From contig CAZPIC010000020.1 in assembly GCA_964586835.1 (NCBI GenBank), forward strand, positions 1 through 43,243: a DNA stretch of 43,243 nt, in the 5' to 3' direction. This document shows, one piece after another, positions 34,327 to 42,558 of the stretch (position 1 is its first letter; each line of letters begins with the position of its first letter). This DNA is from CAZLYF01 sp964586835 (GTDB taxonomy: Bacteria > Bacillota > Clostridia > Christensenellales > Aristaeellaceae). The notes beneath the pieces are model-generated. The model made no database searches. It was not told the DNA's origin and worked only from the letters and a program-made list of their open reading frames with translations. The translations under genes were made by a program, and so were the position numbers.

Positions 34327-34774
34327 GCAGCACAGCATGCTGTTTTCACCATCTTTTCACGCAGCACCACGTGCTGCTTTTCACCACTTTTTCACGCAGC
34401 ACCACGTGCTGCTTTTCACCACCTTTTGACGCAGCACAGCCTGCTGCTTCTCACCACCTTTTCACGCAGCACCACGTGCTGCTTTTCACTCCCTTTTCAC
34501 GCACCACCGCGTGCTGCTTTTACCACCTTTTCACGCAGCGACGCGTGCTGCTTTTACCACCTTTTCACGCAGCGACGCGTGCTGCTTTTACCACCTTTTC
34601 ACGCAGCATCACGTGCTGCTTTTCACCGCCTTTTCACGCAGCACCACGTGCTGCTTTTCACCACCTTTTCACGCAGCACAGCGTGCTGCTTTTCACCACC
34701 TTTTCACGCAGCGCCGCGTGCTGCTTTTCACCACCTTTTCACGCAGCACCACGTGCTGCTTTTCACCACCTTTT
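34327..34774 (+). repeat. 13 tandem copies of a 34-35-bp hairpin-plus-T unit
   Basis: Each unit is GCAGCAC-CAC-GTGCTGC or a variant, then TTTTCACCACCTTTTCAC. Each unit therefore has a 7-bp palindromic stem followed by T runs, like a miniature terminator. Units differ mostly in the loop and inner stem. GCAGCG...TGCTGC and GCAGCAT...GTGCTGC variants keep pairing only as G-U on a plus-strand RNA. Units 6-8 are 34 bp, the rest 35. The array ends 38 bp before the MerR promoter. Because the period is 35, all three plus frames stay open here without coding meaning. Confidence 0.92.
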
Positions 34775-34811
34775 AAGATCTGCTAAAACGGCTTAAATGC
34801 ACGGGCCACCC

Positions 34812-34840
34812 TTGTAGTCTTCTTTTTTCTCTGCTATCCT
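34812..34840 (+). promoter_or_regulatory. Candidate promoter of the MerR gene
   Basis: TTGTAG (34812-34817), 17 bp, TATCCT (34835-34840), about 55 bases before the start codon and just downstream of the tandem array. No copy of the reductase-promoter inverted repeat is seen here. Confidence 0.5.
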
Positions 34841-34894
34841 TTACAGCATGTTACGCACGTCGGTTCACGCCTTGCATCTGTATCAGGTGGTCTG

Positions 34895-35746
34895 ATGAAA
34901 CAGGACAGGGAATCGCAAAACGTTGTTGATCTGATGCGCTTGTCCATCGGTCAAATCTCACAGGTATTCAGCCTGTCCAGTGAAGCGCTTCGGTATTACG
35001 AGAAAAAGGGCTTGATTTCCCCTTACCGCAATCCGGAAAACAATTACCGATACTATGACTTCACCACCATCCAGCGCATCAGCTGTCTCAAACGCATGCA
35101 GAATCAATCGTTCACGCTGGACGAAATCGCACCGTTACTCTCGCGATCCTCCACAACGGATCTTCTGACACTGTACAAGGACAAACATGAGCAGGCGCAT
35201 CAGGAACTGGCTTACCGCAAGCGCATGCTGCGCTTCACTCAGGAACAAGTGGCGTGCCTGGAAGCGTTGCAGCAGCCTGGGTATGCACCCGAAGTGGTCG
35301 ATATACATCCCTATTATGCCTGGGTCTTTTCCGCTGTAGAGGAGTTCTGGGCCCAGGCGTTATGCACGCCGCTGCTGGCCAAGCTTTTAGAACACATGCC
35401 TCTGACATCTTTTTCCACCTTTATTGGCAGGGAACATCTTAAGACCCCCTGTCCCAAATTCAGCCGCGGGCTTGCGCTCAGCGCTCAGGATGCCAGGCTG
35501 ATCGGTGTGCGCGAAGAACAGGCAGAGATCGTCCTTCCGGCAGGGCAGGCCCTCCATTATCTGTTATGGGTCATAGACGGGGAGACAGATGTGAAGGCTC
35601 TGACGGCTCCCTGCCTTGAATACCTGGCCGCGCACGCCCGCCAGCCGGGGAGGGGCCTTTTCACCCGACAACTCGTTTGCCGTATGGGGAAGGATGGGAA
35701 ATTCCAGCATCTTGTCTCAGTATATCTTCCGCTGGAAAATCCATAG
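34895..35746 (+). CDS. MerR-family transcriptional regulator with C-terminal effector domain
   Basis: The 283-residue protein has a MerR winged helix at about 16-84 (SIGQISQVFSLSSEALRYYEKKGLISPYR, then NYRYYDFTTIQRI). A dimerising coiled coil follows (about 95-125), then a GyrI/BmrR-like ligand-binding region. There is no metal-binding Cys pattern, so a small organic effector is more likely than a metal. The lipoprotein reductase promoter at 39748-39718 has the 19-bp spacer and inverted repeat expected of a MerR target, making it the probable regulon member. AGGTGG is about 5 bases before the ATG. Its stop codon lies 20 bp from the 3' end of a group II intron. Confidence 0.9.
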   Translation: MKQDRESQNVVDLMRLSIGQISQVFSLSSEALRYYEKKGLISPYRNPENNYRYYDFTTIQRISCLKRMQNQSFTLDEIAPLLSRSSTTDLLTLYKDKHEQAHQELAYRKRMLRFTQEQVACLEALQQPGYAPEVVDIHPYYAWVFSAVEEFWAQALCTPLLAKLLEHMPLTSFSTFIGREHLKTPCPKFSRGLALSAQDARLIGVREEQAEIVLPAGQALHYLLWVIDGETDVKALTAPCLEYLAAHARQPGRGLFTRQLVCRMGKDGKFQHLVSVYLPLENP

Positions 35747-35808
35747 AAGCTCTTCCAATCCGCTAATCGGGTAGGACCCCGGCCTGCTGGCCGGGGGACC
35801 TCCCACAC

Positions 35809-35836
35809 CACCGTGCATACCGTTCGGTACACGGCG
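35809..35836 (-). ncRNA. Group II intron domain V
   Basis: CGCCGTG and CACGGTG form the lower helix, with TACC/GGTA above it capped by a GAAC tetraloop and an AT/GC-type bulge between. The triad is CGC. It starts three bases after the reverse transcriptase stop codon, as expected. Confidence 0.8.
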
Positions 35837-35838
35837 GT

Positions 35839-37230
35839 TCAAGCGCTTGAGTGCAGTGACTCGTACTGGGCAAGGAGACTGTAGTATCCTGCCTGTTCGA
35901 GTCTTTTGTTTGTAATGGTATGCGTGAGTATACCACTTCCTGCTACTGCCCAATATCCCTTGCGGCTATTTCCGTTCCGGTAGGCTTTCCAGTCTTCCAT
36001 GCCTAACTTCATCAGGTTCTTGACGCGGGTCTTGGGTCTTTTCCATTGTTTCCAGATGTACATCCGTAAGCGTCTTCGAAGCCATCCATCCCAGTCTGAC
36101 ATCGTGCTCTTCATGCTCGCCATTCCGAAGTAGCCCAGCCATCCGCGGATGTACACTTTTACCTTGTTCATCACCACGCGGACGTTTCTGCCCTGACTGC
36201 GGGAAGTCAGTTCTCTCAGCTTTTGCTTCGCTTTCTTCAGGGACTCTGCATGAGCCCGAATGAAGGATCCATTCTGACCCCTTCCCAGTGCAAAGCCCAG
36301 AAACCTAAAACGGTGGATGGCTGTCACGCTGACCACTCTGCTCTTCTCACCATTCATCTTGAGTTTCAACTTCCCCTCAAGATACTTCCGGCTGGATTCA
36401 AGCAGCCTATGCGCCGCGCGTTCACTTCTCGCCAATACCACGATGTCGTCTGCATACCGAATGACCGGAACGCCTCTGCCGCCTATCTCCTGGTCGAATC
36501 TGTCCAGGTAGATGTTGGCTAACAAGGGGCTCAGAGGCCCGCCTTGCGGGGACCCCTCTTCCGTCTTCACCAGCAATCCGTTTTCCATGACCCCGCTTTT
36601 CAAATACCTCTTCATGAGGTCTGTGACGCGCTTGTCCCGGACTTGCTCCCGTACCATGTTCATGAGCATTTCGTGGTTCAAGGTGTCAAAGTACTTGGAC
36701 AGGTCTATCTGTACTGCGTACCGGTAGCCCTGCTCCACGTATTCCTTCACCTTCCGGATGGCCATCTGCGCGCTCCTCCCCGGGCGGTAGCCGTAGCTCC
36801 CTTCCCAGAACAGCGGTTCATAGATGGGACTGAGTTGTTGTGCGATTGCTTGTTGGATGATTCGGTCTGCCACCGTGGGAATGCCCAACTTGCGTAGCCC
36901 GCCATCTGCCTTGGGGATTTCCTTCCTGCGCACCGGGGACGGCTTATACTTCCCGCTCCGTATGCTCTCAAGAAGTTCCCCTCCGTGTTCCTTTAGCCAG
37001 TCAAGCGCTCCCTCCACGGTCATTCCGTCTATCCCGGGCGCTCCCTTGTTGGCTCTCACGCGCTTGTACGCTCTGTTTAGGTTCTCCCTGTCCAGGATGC
37101 GTTCAAGCAGGTCTGCACCGTCCGCTTCTTCGGGCTTCCGAGGCCCACTGCTCCGCGCTCCTGCATATCCTTCGCGTTCCGCGCTATCTCTTTGCTGGAA
37201 GCCCTCTTTCCCTTGGTTTTCTGCTTTCAT
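35839..37230 (-). CDS. ltrA: Group II intron reverse transcriptase/maturase
   Basis: The 463-residue protein has the fingers-palm reverse transcriptase motifs. GTP-like IPTVADRIIQQAIAQQL is followed by FDTLNHE, SPQGGPLSP, the active site YADD at 259-262 and FLGF. A GIIM-type maturase X domain then covers about 350-420. It ends with the class C pattern GILTHTITNKRLEQAGYYSL and has no HNH endonuclease domain, so insertion would rely on replication forks or single strands. AGGAGG lies 9 bases before the ATG. Confidence 0.95.
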   Translation of the reverse strand: MKAENQGKEGFQQRDSAEREGYAGARSSGPRKPEEADGADLLERILDRENLNRAYKRVRANKGAPGIDGMTVEGALDWLKEHGGELLESIRSGKYKPSPVRRKEIPKADGGLRKLGIPTVADRIIQQAIAQQLSPIYEPLFWEGSYGYRPGRSAQMAIRKVKEYVEQGYRYAVQIDLSKYFDTLNHEMLMNMVREQVRDKRVTDLMKRYLKSGVMENGLLVKTEEGSPQGGPLSPLLANIYLDRFDQEIGGRGVPVIRYADDIVVLARSERAAHRLLESSRKYLEGKLKLKMNGEKSRVVSVTAIHRFRFLGFALGRGQNGSFIRAHAESLKKAKQKLRELTSRSQGRNVRVVMNKVKVYIRGWLGYFGMASMKSTMSDWDGWLRRRLRMYIWKQWKRPKTRVKNLMKLGMEDWKAYRNGNSRKGYWAVAGSGILTHTITNKRLEQAGYYSLLAQYESLHSSA

Positions 37231-37649
37231 CGCATTGGTCCTCCTTCCTCCGTTCTTCGGACTTACGATTGTTCGGCCCTTCCCGTTTCAGCGGTACTAT
37301 GGCCTCTGCTGACTTCTCGCAGTTCGTTGTTACTACGCGACCTTTCAAGTTATCTTTACTCCTCCGCGCCTGCGAGACCTCCCCGGGTACTCACACGTTC
37401 TTTCTCTCCATCTGCCTGCCTCATTTACCGCACATGATTCCGTGTAGTGATTGGGCTTTGACCTGTCTCGCAGCCTTACCCTCATGTGCGGCCTGATAAG
37501 GTTTCTGTTCGTCAGGCCGGAGATTTGCCTTCACCTTTCTTTAGATCCCTCCTCACGATGGACACCCTTGGTGTTCGGCTATGCCCTTCCCACTACCGGG
37601 CGGGCTCGGGACTTTCACCCTCTAGAACGTGCGCTCACCGGGCGCACAA

Positions 37650-37687
37650 GAAACACCGCAGGATTTTGATGTCTCCTGCGGTGTTTT
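37650..37687 (-). terminator. Terminator of the reductase gene, intron target site
   Basis: On the minus strand AACACCGCAGGA (37685-37674) pairs perfectly with TCCTGCGGTGTT (37663-37652) around ten bases, followed by TCTT and then the intron's GTGCG. The T run is cut short by the intron. Confidence 0.88.
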
Positions 37688-37721
37688 CATGATGCTCTGC
37701 CTGGATCCCCAGGCTTCTCGG

Positions 37722-39656
37722 TTATTTGCTGGGCGCCATTTTGAACGCCTGAATCAGGCCGGAAGCGATTGCCTGGCTGTCCACCGTTGCGCCAGAGACA
37801 GCATCCACGCCCATCGACTGCGACTTGATGAAAGCATCAGCGTATTGCTGCAGCTGTTCATCCGTCATAAACATCTGGTCGCGATGCTCACCAACGCGGA
37901 TCCCCGCAAGCTTGCCATCCTGAAGGGTGTAGATCACCTCAAACTCATCATGCAGGCCTTTGACGTTGATGCTGTATTCGCCATCCTGCTTGCCGTCCCA
38001 GGGATTGCTGAAGCCTTTTGCCATCTCCGGCTGTATATCGGATCGAGCGTCAAAGGCGGTGTTGACGGCCGCACGGCCCGACATGATGGCTTCCGCCAGA
38101 TACGTGCCATTCTGGTACAGGTTACAGACAAAGCTCCCCAGTTCGCCCGCTTCATAGATGCCGGGGATGGGTTCGTTGTCCCAGTTGAGGACACGGCTGA
38201 GAATGTCACGCCGCGCTCCGCCCGAAGTGGCGGGCAGTGTTGGATTCATATGGACCGCATAGAAAGGCGGGGTCTCGATCTTGGCCAGATATGCACTGGG
38301 GCGCCCAAAGTCCTCGTCCACGCCTAAGTCACACATTGCATTCCACCGGTCAACAGTAGCCTTCAGCGCGACCGGATCCCGTTCCAGCAGCAGAGCCAGC
38401 CCCTCGATAGTATCCGCTTGATAGATCCATCCTTTTTCGACTTCAACGCTGTTGTCCTGTGACCATTTGTACTGATCTCGGGAAGTGGCGGGCCAGCCAA
38501 TCCAGTCGTTGACGATGGGACCTCCTGTTGTCCGCATGGTTTCGTCAAAAACGAAAGAAACCGGCATGCTCTTGTAAATCGGCACATCTACATACTGCCC
38601 GTGTTCCTTGTACTTCATATGTTGCCGCTGATAAGATTTTGTCTCCTCGTAAAAACGGGTACTATCCGCTGCAACCTCAATCCAGTTCCATGCTGTGGGG
38701 TAGAACTGCCTGATGAAGGTGGTTGGATAATCAGGAACTTTGATGCCATTGAAGTAACCGCAGGACATGGTGTGGTTGTCCATATGCCACATTTGTGCCC
38801 CAATGGACGCGAGCATCTTAATACCGTCCCCTGTGCAGTAGGGGGATCCGGCTGACATGACGTTGTCGCCACCGTTGAAGTTGGCGATCATCTCCATGTT
38901 GGCTGCATACCCACCGGTAGCCAGCAGCACGCCTCGCTCGCTTTTTACGGCTGTCTCCTTGCCGTCTGGCCCCTTTACAATGACGCCCAGGACCTCAGTG
39001 GAGATGGGATCATGTACCAGCGCCACCACCGGCGTTTCATATGCTACCTCGACCCCCAGCTTTTCCCCGGCTGCGGCCAGGGCATTCCAGCAACCGCCGG
39101 CTTCATACACCTTGCCCCCGTCTGCTTTACGCAGATGTCCTGTGGAGCCAAGGAAGTTCGAACCCTCGATGTCCTCAAACTCGATGACGAGGGAGCCGAC
39201 GCGAAGCGGCCCCCCCGCAGGGTGGCCCAGCTCATAGCCGCCCAGTTCGCAAACCGCTTCCACCCAGGGCAGCTGGTTGGCCATCTCCTCGGTAATCCAA
39301 TTGAATTCCTCCTCAGGCAGCACCTGAGGATAGTTCAGGTTTTTGAAATAGGTTTTAAAGGTGTCGATGTCCTCAATCTGAGGGAACAGGATGGATTGGC
39401 CGGAAGCGATGGCGTTTCCGCCTGCCGCAATGACCGGTGCCTTTTCAAACACCGCCAGCTTGGCGTCAGGGGCGACCAGCTTCAATTCAAGTGCAGCTGC
39501 TGCCCCCGCCATGCCGTAGCCAGCAATCACGAAGTCTACTTCTTCGTCCCAGACGACCTGGTCGACTTGTCGTACCCAGCTGCTGGTCGCCTGAACTCCT
39601 GTTGTGCAGGAAACAAGAAGTGTCATCAGCAGCATGAGAACAAGGATCCGTTTCAT
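37722..39656 (-). CDS. FAD-dependent fumarate/urocanate-reductase-like lipoprotein with C-terminal FMN-binding domain
   Basis: The 644-residue protein starts with a lipoprotein signal peptide (LLVSC, Cys17). A flavoprotein of the fumarate reductase/UrdA family follows, with FAD motif FVIAGYGMAGAAAALEL at 42-58, Glu71 for the ribose, and conserved LLATGGY and GIYEAGELGS segments. The last 90 residues form an FMN_bind domain ending in DAVSGAT; Thr624 is the expected site of covalent flavinylation. Such proteins are extracellular terminal reductases for organic acceptors. The FMN domain is C-terminal here, whereas UrdA-type enzymes carry it at the N-terminus. No ApbE flavin transferase is in the window. 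TTAGGAGG precedes the ATG. The acceptor is unknown. Confidence 0.9.
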   Translation of the reverse strand: MKRILVLMLLMTLLVSCTTGVQATSSWVRQVDQVVWDEEVDFVIAGYGMAGAAAALELKLVAPDAKLAVFEKAPVIAAGGNAIASGQSILFPQIEDIDTFKTYFKNLNYPQVLPEEEFNWITEEMANQLPWVEAVCELGGYELGHPAGGPLRVGSLVIEFEDIEGSNFLGSTGHLRKADGGKVYEAGGCWNALAAAGEKLGVEVAYETPVVALVHDPISTEVLGVIVKGPDGKETAVKSERGVLLATGGYAANMEMIANFNGGDNVMSAGSPYCTGDGIKMLASIGAQMWHMDNHTMSCGYFNGIKVPDYPTTFIRQFYPTAWNWIEVAADSTRFYEETKSYQRQHMKYKEHGQYVDVPIYKSMPVSFVFDETMRTTGGPIVNDWIGWPATSRDQYKWSQDNSVEVEKGWIYQADTIEGLALLLERDPVALKATVDRWNAMCDLGVDEDFGRPSAYLAKIETPPFYAVHMNPTLPATSGGARRDILSRVLNWDNEPIPGIYEAGELGSFVCNLYQNGTYLAEAIMSGRAAVNTAFDARSDIQPEMAKGFSNPWDGKQDGEYSINVKGLHDEFEVIYTLQDGKLAGIRVGEHRDQMFMTDEQLQQYADAFIKSQSMGVDAVSGATVDSQAIASGLIQAFKMAPSK

Positions 39657-39717
39657 TCTTTCTTCCTCCTAAGTGAATGATGTTAGAACGCCACGTAACG
39701 TGTTGCCCTTGTCTATC

Positions 39718-39748
39718 AGGGTAGACCATCAACCCGCTTGAGGGTCAA
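39718..39748 (-). promoter_or_regulatory. MerR-type promoter and operator of the reductase gene
   Basis: On the minus strand TTGACC (39748-39743) and TACCCT (39723-39718) are 19 bp apart, too far for normal sigma-A use but diagnostic of MerR-activated promoters. The spacer holds the inverted repeat ACCCTCAA-GCGGG-TTGATGGT (39745-39725), with 7 of 8 arm positions matching. The start codon is about 60 bases downstream. Confidence 0.82.
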
Positions 39749-39819
39749 GTGGGATTTTTCACACATCTTTCGCCGACGACCCCGATGCCACGCCGAACGG
39801 CATGGAAGGTCGGGATACA

Positions 39820-39847
39820 CAAGAGCCCCCGGAAAAGCTCCGGAGGC
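39820..39847 (-). terminator. Probable terminator of the DUF1858/DUF438 operon
   Basis: On the minus strand GCCTCCGGA (39847-39839) pairs with TCCGGGGGC (39833-39825), with one G-T pair, followed by the weak run TCTTGTGT. It lies 24 bases after the stop codon. Confidence 0.55.
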
Positions 39848-39870
39848 CCGTGAGGCGAACGTGACAGGGT

Positions 39871-41058
39871 TCAGTCTGACATCAGGCGTTTTTCCCCTGT
39901 AAGCTCCTGCATAGGCTTAATATTCTGCGTCGTTTCCAGCACACCCAGGTACTCGCCCTCCGGAGACCGGACCGCAGCATAGCTGATATAGATCAACTTG
40001 TCCCCCATGCGGATCCAGAAGTCCTCCCGGTCCTTGCACCCGGTCCTTAAGTCGTCCACAATTTTCTCCACGATGTGCACGCTGGCAGGCGGATGGCAGT
40101 TTGAGACGCTCCTTCCCAGTACCGTGACGGTTCTTGGAAAAATGCGCTCGCTTCCCCGCGAAAAATAGCGCACCCGGTCCTTTGCATCCACAAAGGTGAT
40201 GTCCACGGGTAAGGTGTTTAATAAAGCCTCCAACTCTCTTTCCGTAAAAGCGCCGGTGGAAAGCGAGATGTCTCCTGCCTGTGTCACAGGTCGTGACCCA
40301 TCTTTCTCCTGTTCCGCGCGCGGCCACTTCACGACAGGCTCGTCAATGAGGCAGTAGCCAAACTCGTCCGTATCCCGGGCAACTTGCGCCCAGTCTTCCC
40401 GGGTGAGCTTCTCCATCAGAATCGGAAGCAGGATATGCTCCTCCTTGAAGATCATGTCGCGCACGCGCTCCAGCACATCCTCTACGTCCTGAAGGTCCTT
40501 GCTCTTAAGATTCGCACGGGCATGCTCGATCTCTTTCCTGATCTCGTCGTCCACACCCCACATGACCTTCGGCGGCGCTGTCACGCCATACTTTTCCATA
40601 TATGGAAACAGAAGGTCTTCCTTTTTCCTGTAGTGGACATCAATGCGGGACAGCCTTGCCATTCCCTCTCGGAGATCTTCCAGTGCCTGGGCATCCGGCA
40701 TCAGCAGAAGCTGTGCCTCAATGAAGGCCATCTCCGCTTCCAGCGCACGATTTTCCGCCTTCAGTGTATGCGCCGGATGTCCCGGGATGAGGGAGAGGTC
40801 CGAAGGCTCATGTATTTCCTCGATGGAGCCCTTGAACACGGCTGCGTGCACATCGCAGAGCCTCTGTATCTCCGAGACGGGCATCCCCTCGTTGATCAGC
40901 GCCTGTTCAGCCCTGGAAATCTCCTCTGCCGAGACGGTCCCGAAGGTTTCCATGAAGATGCCCTGCACCTCCTCGACGCTCTTGCCTTCATGCAGAAGCG
41001 ATAGGATGTGCCTGAGCCTATCCATTCTGTGCCTGTTAAGTTCTTTGTCCTTCCTCAC
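39871..41058 (-). CDS. DUF438 protein with hemerythrin-like and PAS domains
   Basis: The 395-residue cytosolic protein has a DUF438 domain (about 10-80), a hemerythrin-like four-helix region (about 90-235, with HYRKKEDLLFPYMEKYG and FKEEHILLPIL as metal-ligand segments) and a C-terminal PAS domain (about 280-390). The family is proposed to sense oxygen, nitric oxide or redox state in anaerobes, with no known output. The frame starts at a GTG that overlaps the stop codon of the DUF1858 gene by 4 bases, so the two are coupled. This pair is common in Clostridia. Confidence 0.9.
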   Translation of the reverse strand: MRKDKELNRHRMDRLRHILSLLHEGKSVEEVQGIFMETFGTVSAEEISRAEQALINEGMPVSEIQRLCDVHAAVFKGSIEEIHEPSDLSLIPGHPAHTLKAENRALEAEMAFIEAQLLLMPDAQALEDLREGMARLSRIDVHYRKKEDLLFPYMEKYGVTAPPKVMWGVDDEIRKEIEHARANLKSKDLQDVEDVLERVRDMIFKEEHILLPILMEKLTREDWAQVARDTDEFGYCLIDEPVVKWPRAEQEKDGSRPVTQAGDISLSTGAFTERELEALLNTLPVDITFVDAKDRVRYFSRGSERIFPRTVTVLGRSVSNCHPPASVHIVEKIVDDLRTGCKDREDFWIRMGDKLIYISYAAVRSPEGEYLGVLETTQNIKPMQELTGEKRLMSD

Positions 41059-41303
41059 GTTGACGCCCCCTCCGTGCGGCCTGTGACCTCATAGCCACGC
41101 TCCACAAATCGCTCAATTGTTTTTTCAAGGCTGATCCCCCGCAGGCGTGCTCCCCTGGGAAGGGTCATCACGCGGCCGGCGGTGGCGCAGACAACCGGGT
41201 CCCCCACTTCTCGGAAGCCTGCCTCGCGCAGGATCTCCACAACCTCAGGGTTCTCCCTGCAAAGCTCATAGACTGTCTTTCCAAGGTCCAGCTTCTTTCC
41301 CAT
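41055..41303 (-). CDS. DUF1858 domain protein
   Basis: The 82-residue protein reads LDLGKTVYELCRENPEVVEILREAGF, the core of the DUF1858 (ScdA N-terminal-like) domain, in which a hydrophobic pocket and a Cys are usual. It is the partner of the overlapping DUF438 gene and probably part of the same NO/oxygen response. Its ATG has GGGGGG about 9 bases upstream. A weak promoter (GTCACA, 17 bp, TATATT) overlaps the terminator hairpin of the upstream gene. Confidence 0.85.
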   Translation of the reverse strand: MGKKLDLGKTVYELCRENPEVVEILREAGFREVGDPVVCATAGRVMTLPRGARLRGISLEKTIERFVERGYEVTGRTEGAST

Positions 41304-41335
41304 ACACGCGACACCCCCCAGCCAAGACGAATATA

Positions 41336-41369
41336 CCCGCCCTGCAGTGTCCTGTGACGGCAGGGCGGG
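41336..41369 (-). terminator. Hairpin after the NusG-II gene
   Basis: GCAGGGCGGG and CCCGCCCTGC form a 10-bp stem with a 14-base loop. On the minus strand it follows the NusG-II gene by about 30 bases; the tract after it (TATATTCG) is a poor T run and also looks like a -10 box for DUF1858. Confidence 0.55.
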
Positions 41370-41401
41370 TAAAAATAAGGAAAGAGGGGTCGGTCCCAGG
41401 T

Positions 41402-42028
41402 TCAGGGCTGCTGGTCTGACACGCTGTCCATCTGCGCCTGTGCCTCTTCCGGGGTCAACAGCATCAGGACCACCTGGTTGGGCAGGCAGATGACCATATT
41501 ATTCAAAATACGCTTGTTCATGTTGTCCAGCGTCACCTCGCCCTGGTGTACACAGTCCTGATTGTCGCAGCTGGCTTCCTTCATCCGAATGGACTGAGGT
41601 GTATAGGACACCACATTGCGTTTTCCATCGGGCTGGACGATCTCAAACTCGTTTTGCCCAAACAGCGGGATCGGGTCGTACACGATATTGCCGATCTGTA
41701 CGGACAGGTAGGCCTCGGAGGCGGCTAGCGCGGTGGCAGCCTGCCCTTGCGTGGCTGCGGGTGACGAAGTTGGAGTGGGCTCTGGCGTGGGATCGATGTC
41801 CCCGGAAAGCAGAACAGCGCTTTGAACGCTATCCGTCTCCGGTATTGTAGCGCTGGTGGCAGCAGGCGCCTGGGTGCTCAAGGGCAATAGGCTTCCCCCG
41901 GTAGGCGTCCTGATATGCTTTGAAAGAAGGGCAACCAGCCCCAGGGTCAAGGCGGCGGCGACGGTGATACCGACGATGATAAAGTCTTTACGGCGCAGCG
42001 GACTGTACCTCCTTCCGTGCGCCTGCAA
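41402..42028 (-). CDS. NusG domain II-containing extracytoplasmic protein
   Basis: The protein (up to 208 residues) has one N-terminal membrane helix (about 16-36), a Ser/Thr/Pro-rich linker (about 45-95) and a NusG_II domain. The domain is marked by IRMKEASCDNQDCVHQGEV, with its conserved Cys pair, and NNMVICLPNQVVLMLL. The family is common in Clostridia and its role is unknown; it often lies near FMN-binding or electron-transport genes. The start is unsettled. A TTG at 42028 has no ribosome site, while AAGGAGG at about 42008-42014 points to a CTG at 41998 (protein of 198 residues beginning at the RRKDFIIVG stretch). Confidence 0.82.
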   Translation of the reverse strand: MQAHGRRYSPLRRKDFIIVGITVAAALTLGLVALLSKHIRTPTGGSLLPLSTQAPAATSATIPETDSVQSAVLLSGDIDPTPEPTPTSSPAATQGQAATALAASEAYLSVQIGNIVYDPIPLFGQNEFEIVQPDGKRNVVSYTPQSIRMKEASCDNQDCVHQGEVTLDNMNKRILNNMVICLPNQVVLMLLTPEEAQAQMDSVSDQQP

Positions 42029-42116
42029 GCGCAGCGGTCAAGAATAATTATGCCCCTTTAGAGGGGGTCGCGCAAGCCCTTGGCCGGCAGTGCTCTTCAT
42101 CTATCTCCATGAAAAA

Positions 42117-42253
42117 GTACGGCCAACGATTGACATGGAACCTTTGCCACCGTGAATACGCCAGCCTGAGAGCCACCCCATGCGCAAAATGGGCTGGATT
42201 GCCACCATAAAGCTATCACGGTGGCCTTTTCATGTAAATCGTTGGCAATGTAC
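42117..42253. repeat. 137-bp nested palindrome, MITE-like or structured RNA
   Basis: Three nested arm pairs face each other: GCCAACGATT with AATCGTTGGC, GCCACCGTGA with TCACGGTGGC, and CCAGCC with GGCTGG. CATG/CATGT lies between the outer pairs. GTAC flanks both ends and could be part of the palindrome or a target duplication. There is no open frame of note. A non-autonomous transposable element or a stable long hairpin RNA would both fit. Confidence 0.65.
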
Positions 42254-42558
42254 CGCCTACTGCTTCACGGAAGTAAATGAAGGGCCAGTGAAGAGCCCTT
42301 GAAATCATAATTTTAGACAATCTTAACCAGCCCTAACGGGCGGGTGATGCAGCTTATGTGGAAGAAGCCGCGGACTACGCGCTTCGGACCAGACTTCGCA
42401 TCAACTCAGGCTTCTTTCCCTGCGGATACTTCGGGCCTGCTGAAAAAAGCATTGTGAATGTCAACTAAAAAGTGAGCCAATCGCTGAGCTAAAAGTGAAC
42501 CACTTGCCCCACAAAGAGGTCCCGTGAGGAGAGGTTCGCGGCGGCGAACAGGCCGCAG

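Larger units (their letters stand above)
35766..37647 (-). mobile_element. Group IIC (bacterial class C) intron, apparently full length
   Basis: The 1,882-nt element reads on the minus strand. Its 5' end is GTGCGCCCGG at 37647, the group II consensus, and the first 417 nt before the open frame hold the domain I-III RNA. The encoded reverse transcriptase ends at 35839. Domain V follows at once (35836-35809), with the CGC catalytic triad typical of class C. Domain VI is the hairpin around CCCCCGGCC/GGCCGGGG, ending CCCGAT at 35766. The 5' end lies directly behind a terminator hairpin, the known target choice of class C introns. All parts look intact, so it may be mobile. Confidence 0.88.

Noticed and set aside
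34327..34774. CRISPR array
   Set aside because: Units are almost identical end to end, with no distinct unique spacers, and no cas genes are near.
34371..34796. Three overlapping plus-strand frames of 90-165 codons rich in His, Phe and Ala
   Set aside because: They arise because the 35-bp repeat unit contains no stop in any frame. All three frames are equally open, and there is no ribosome site.
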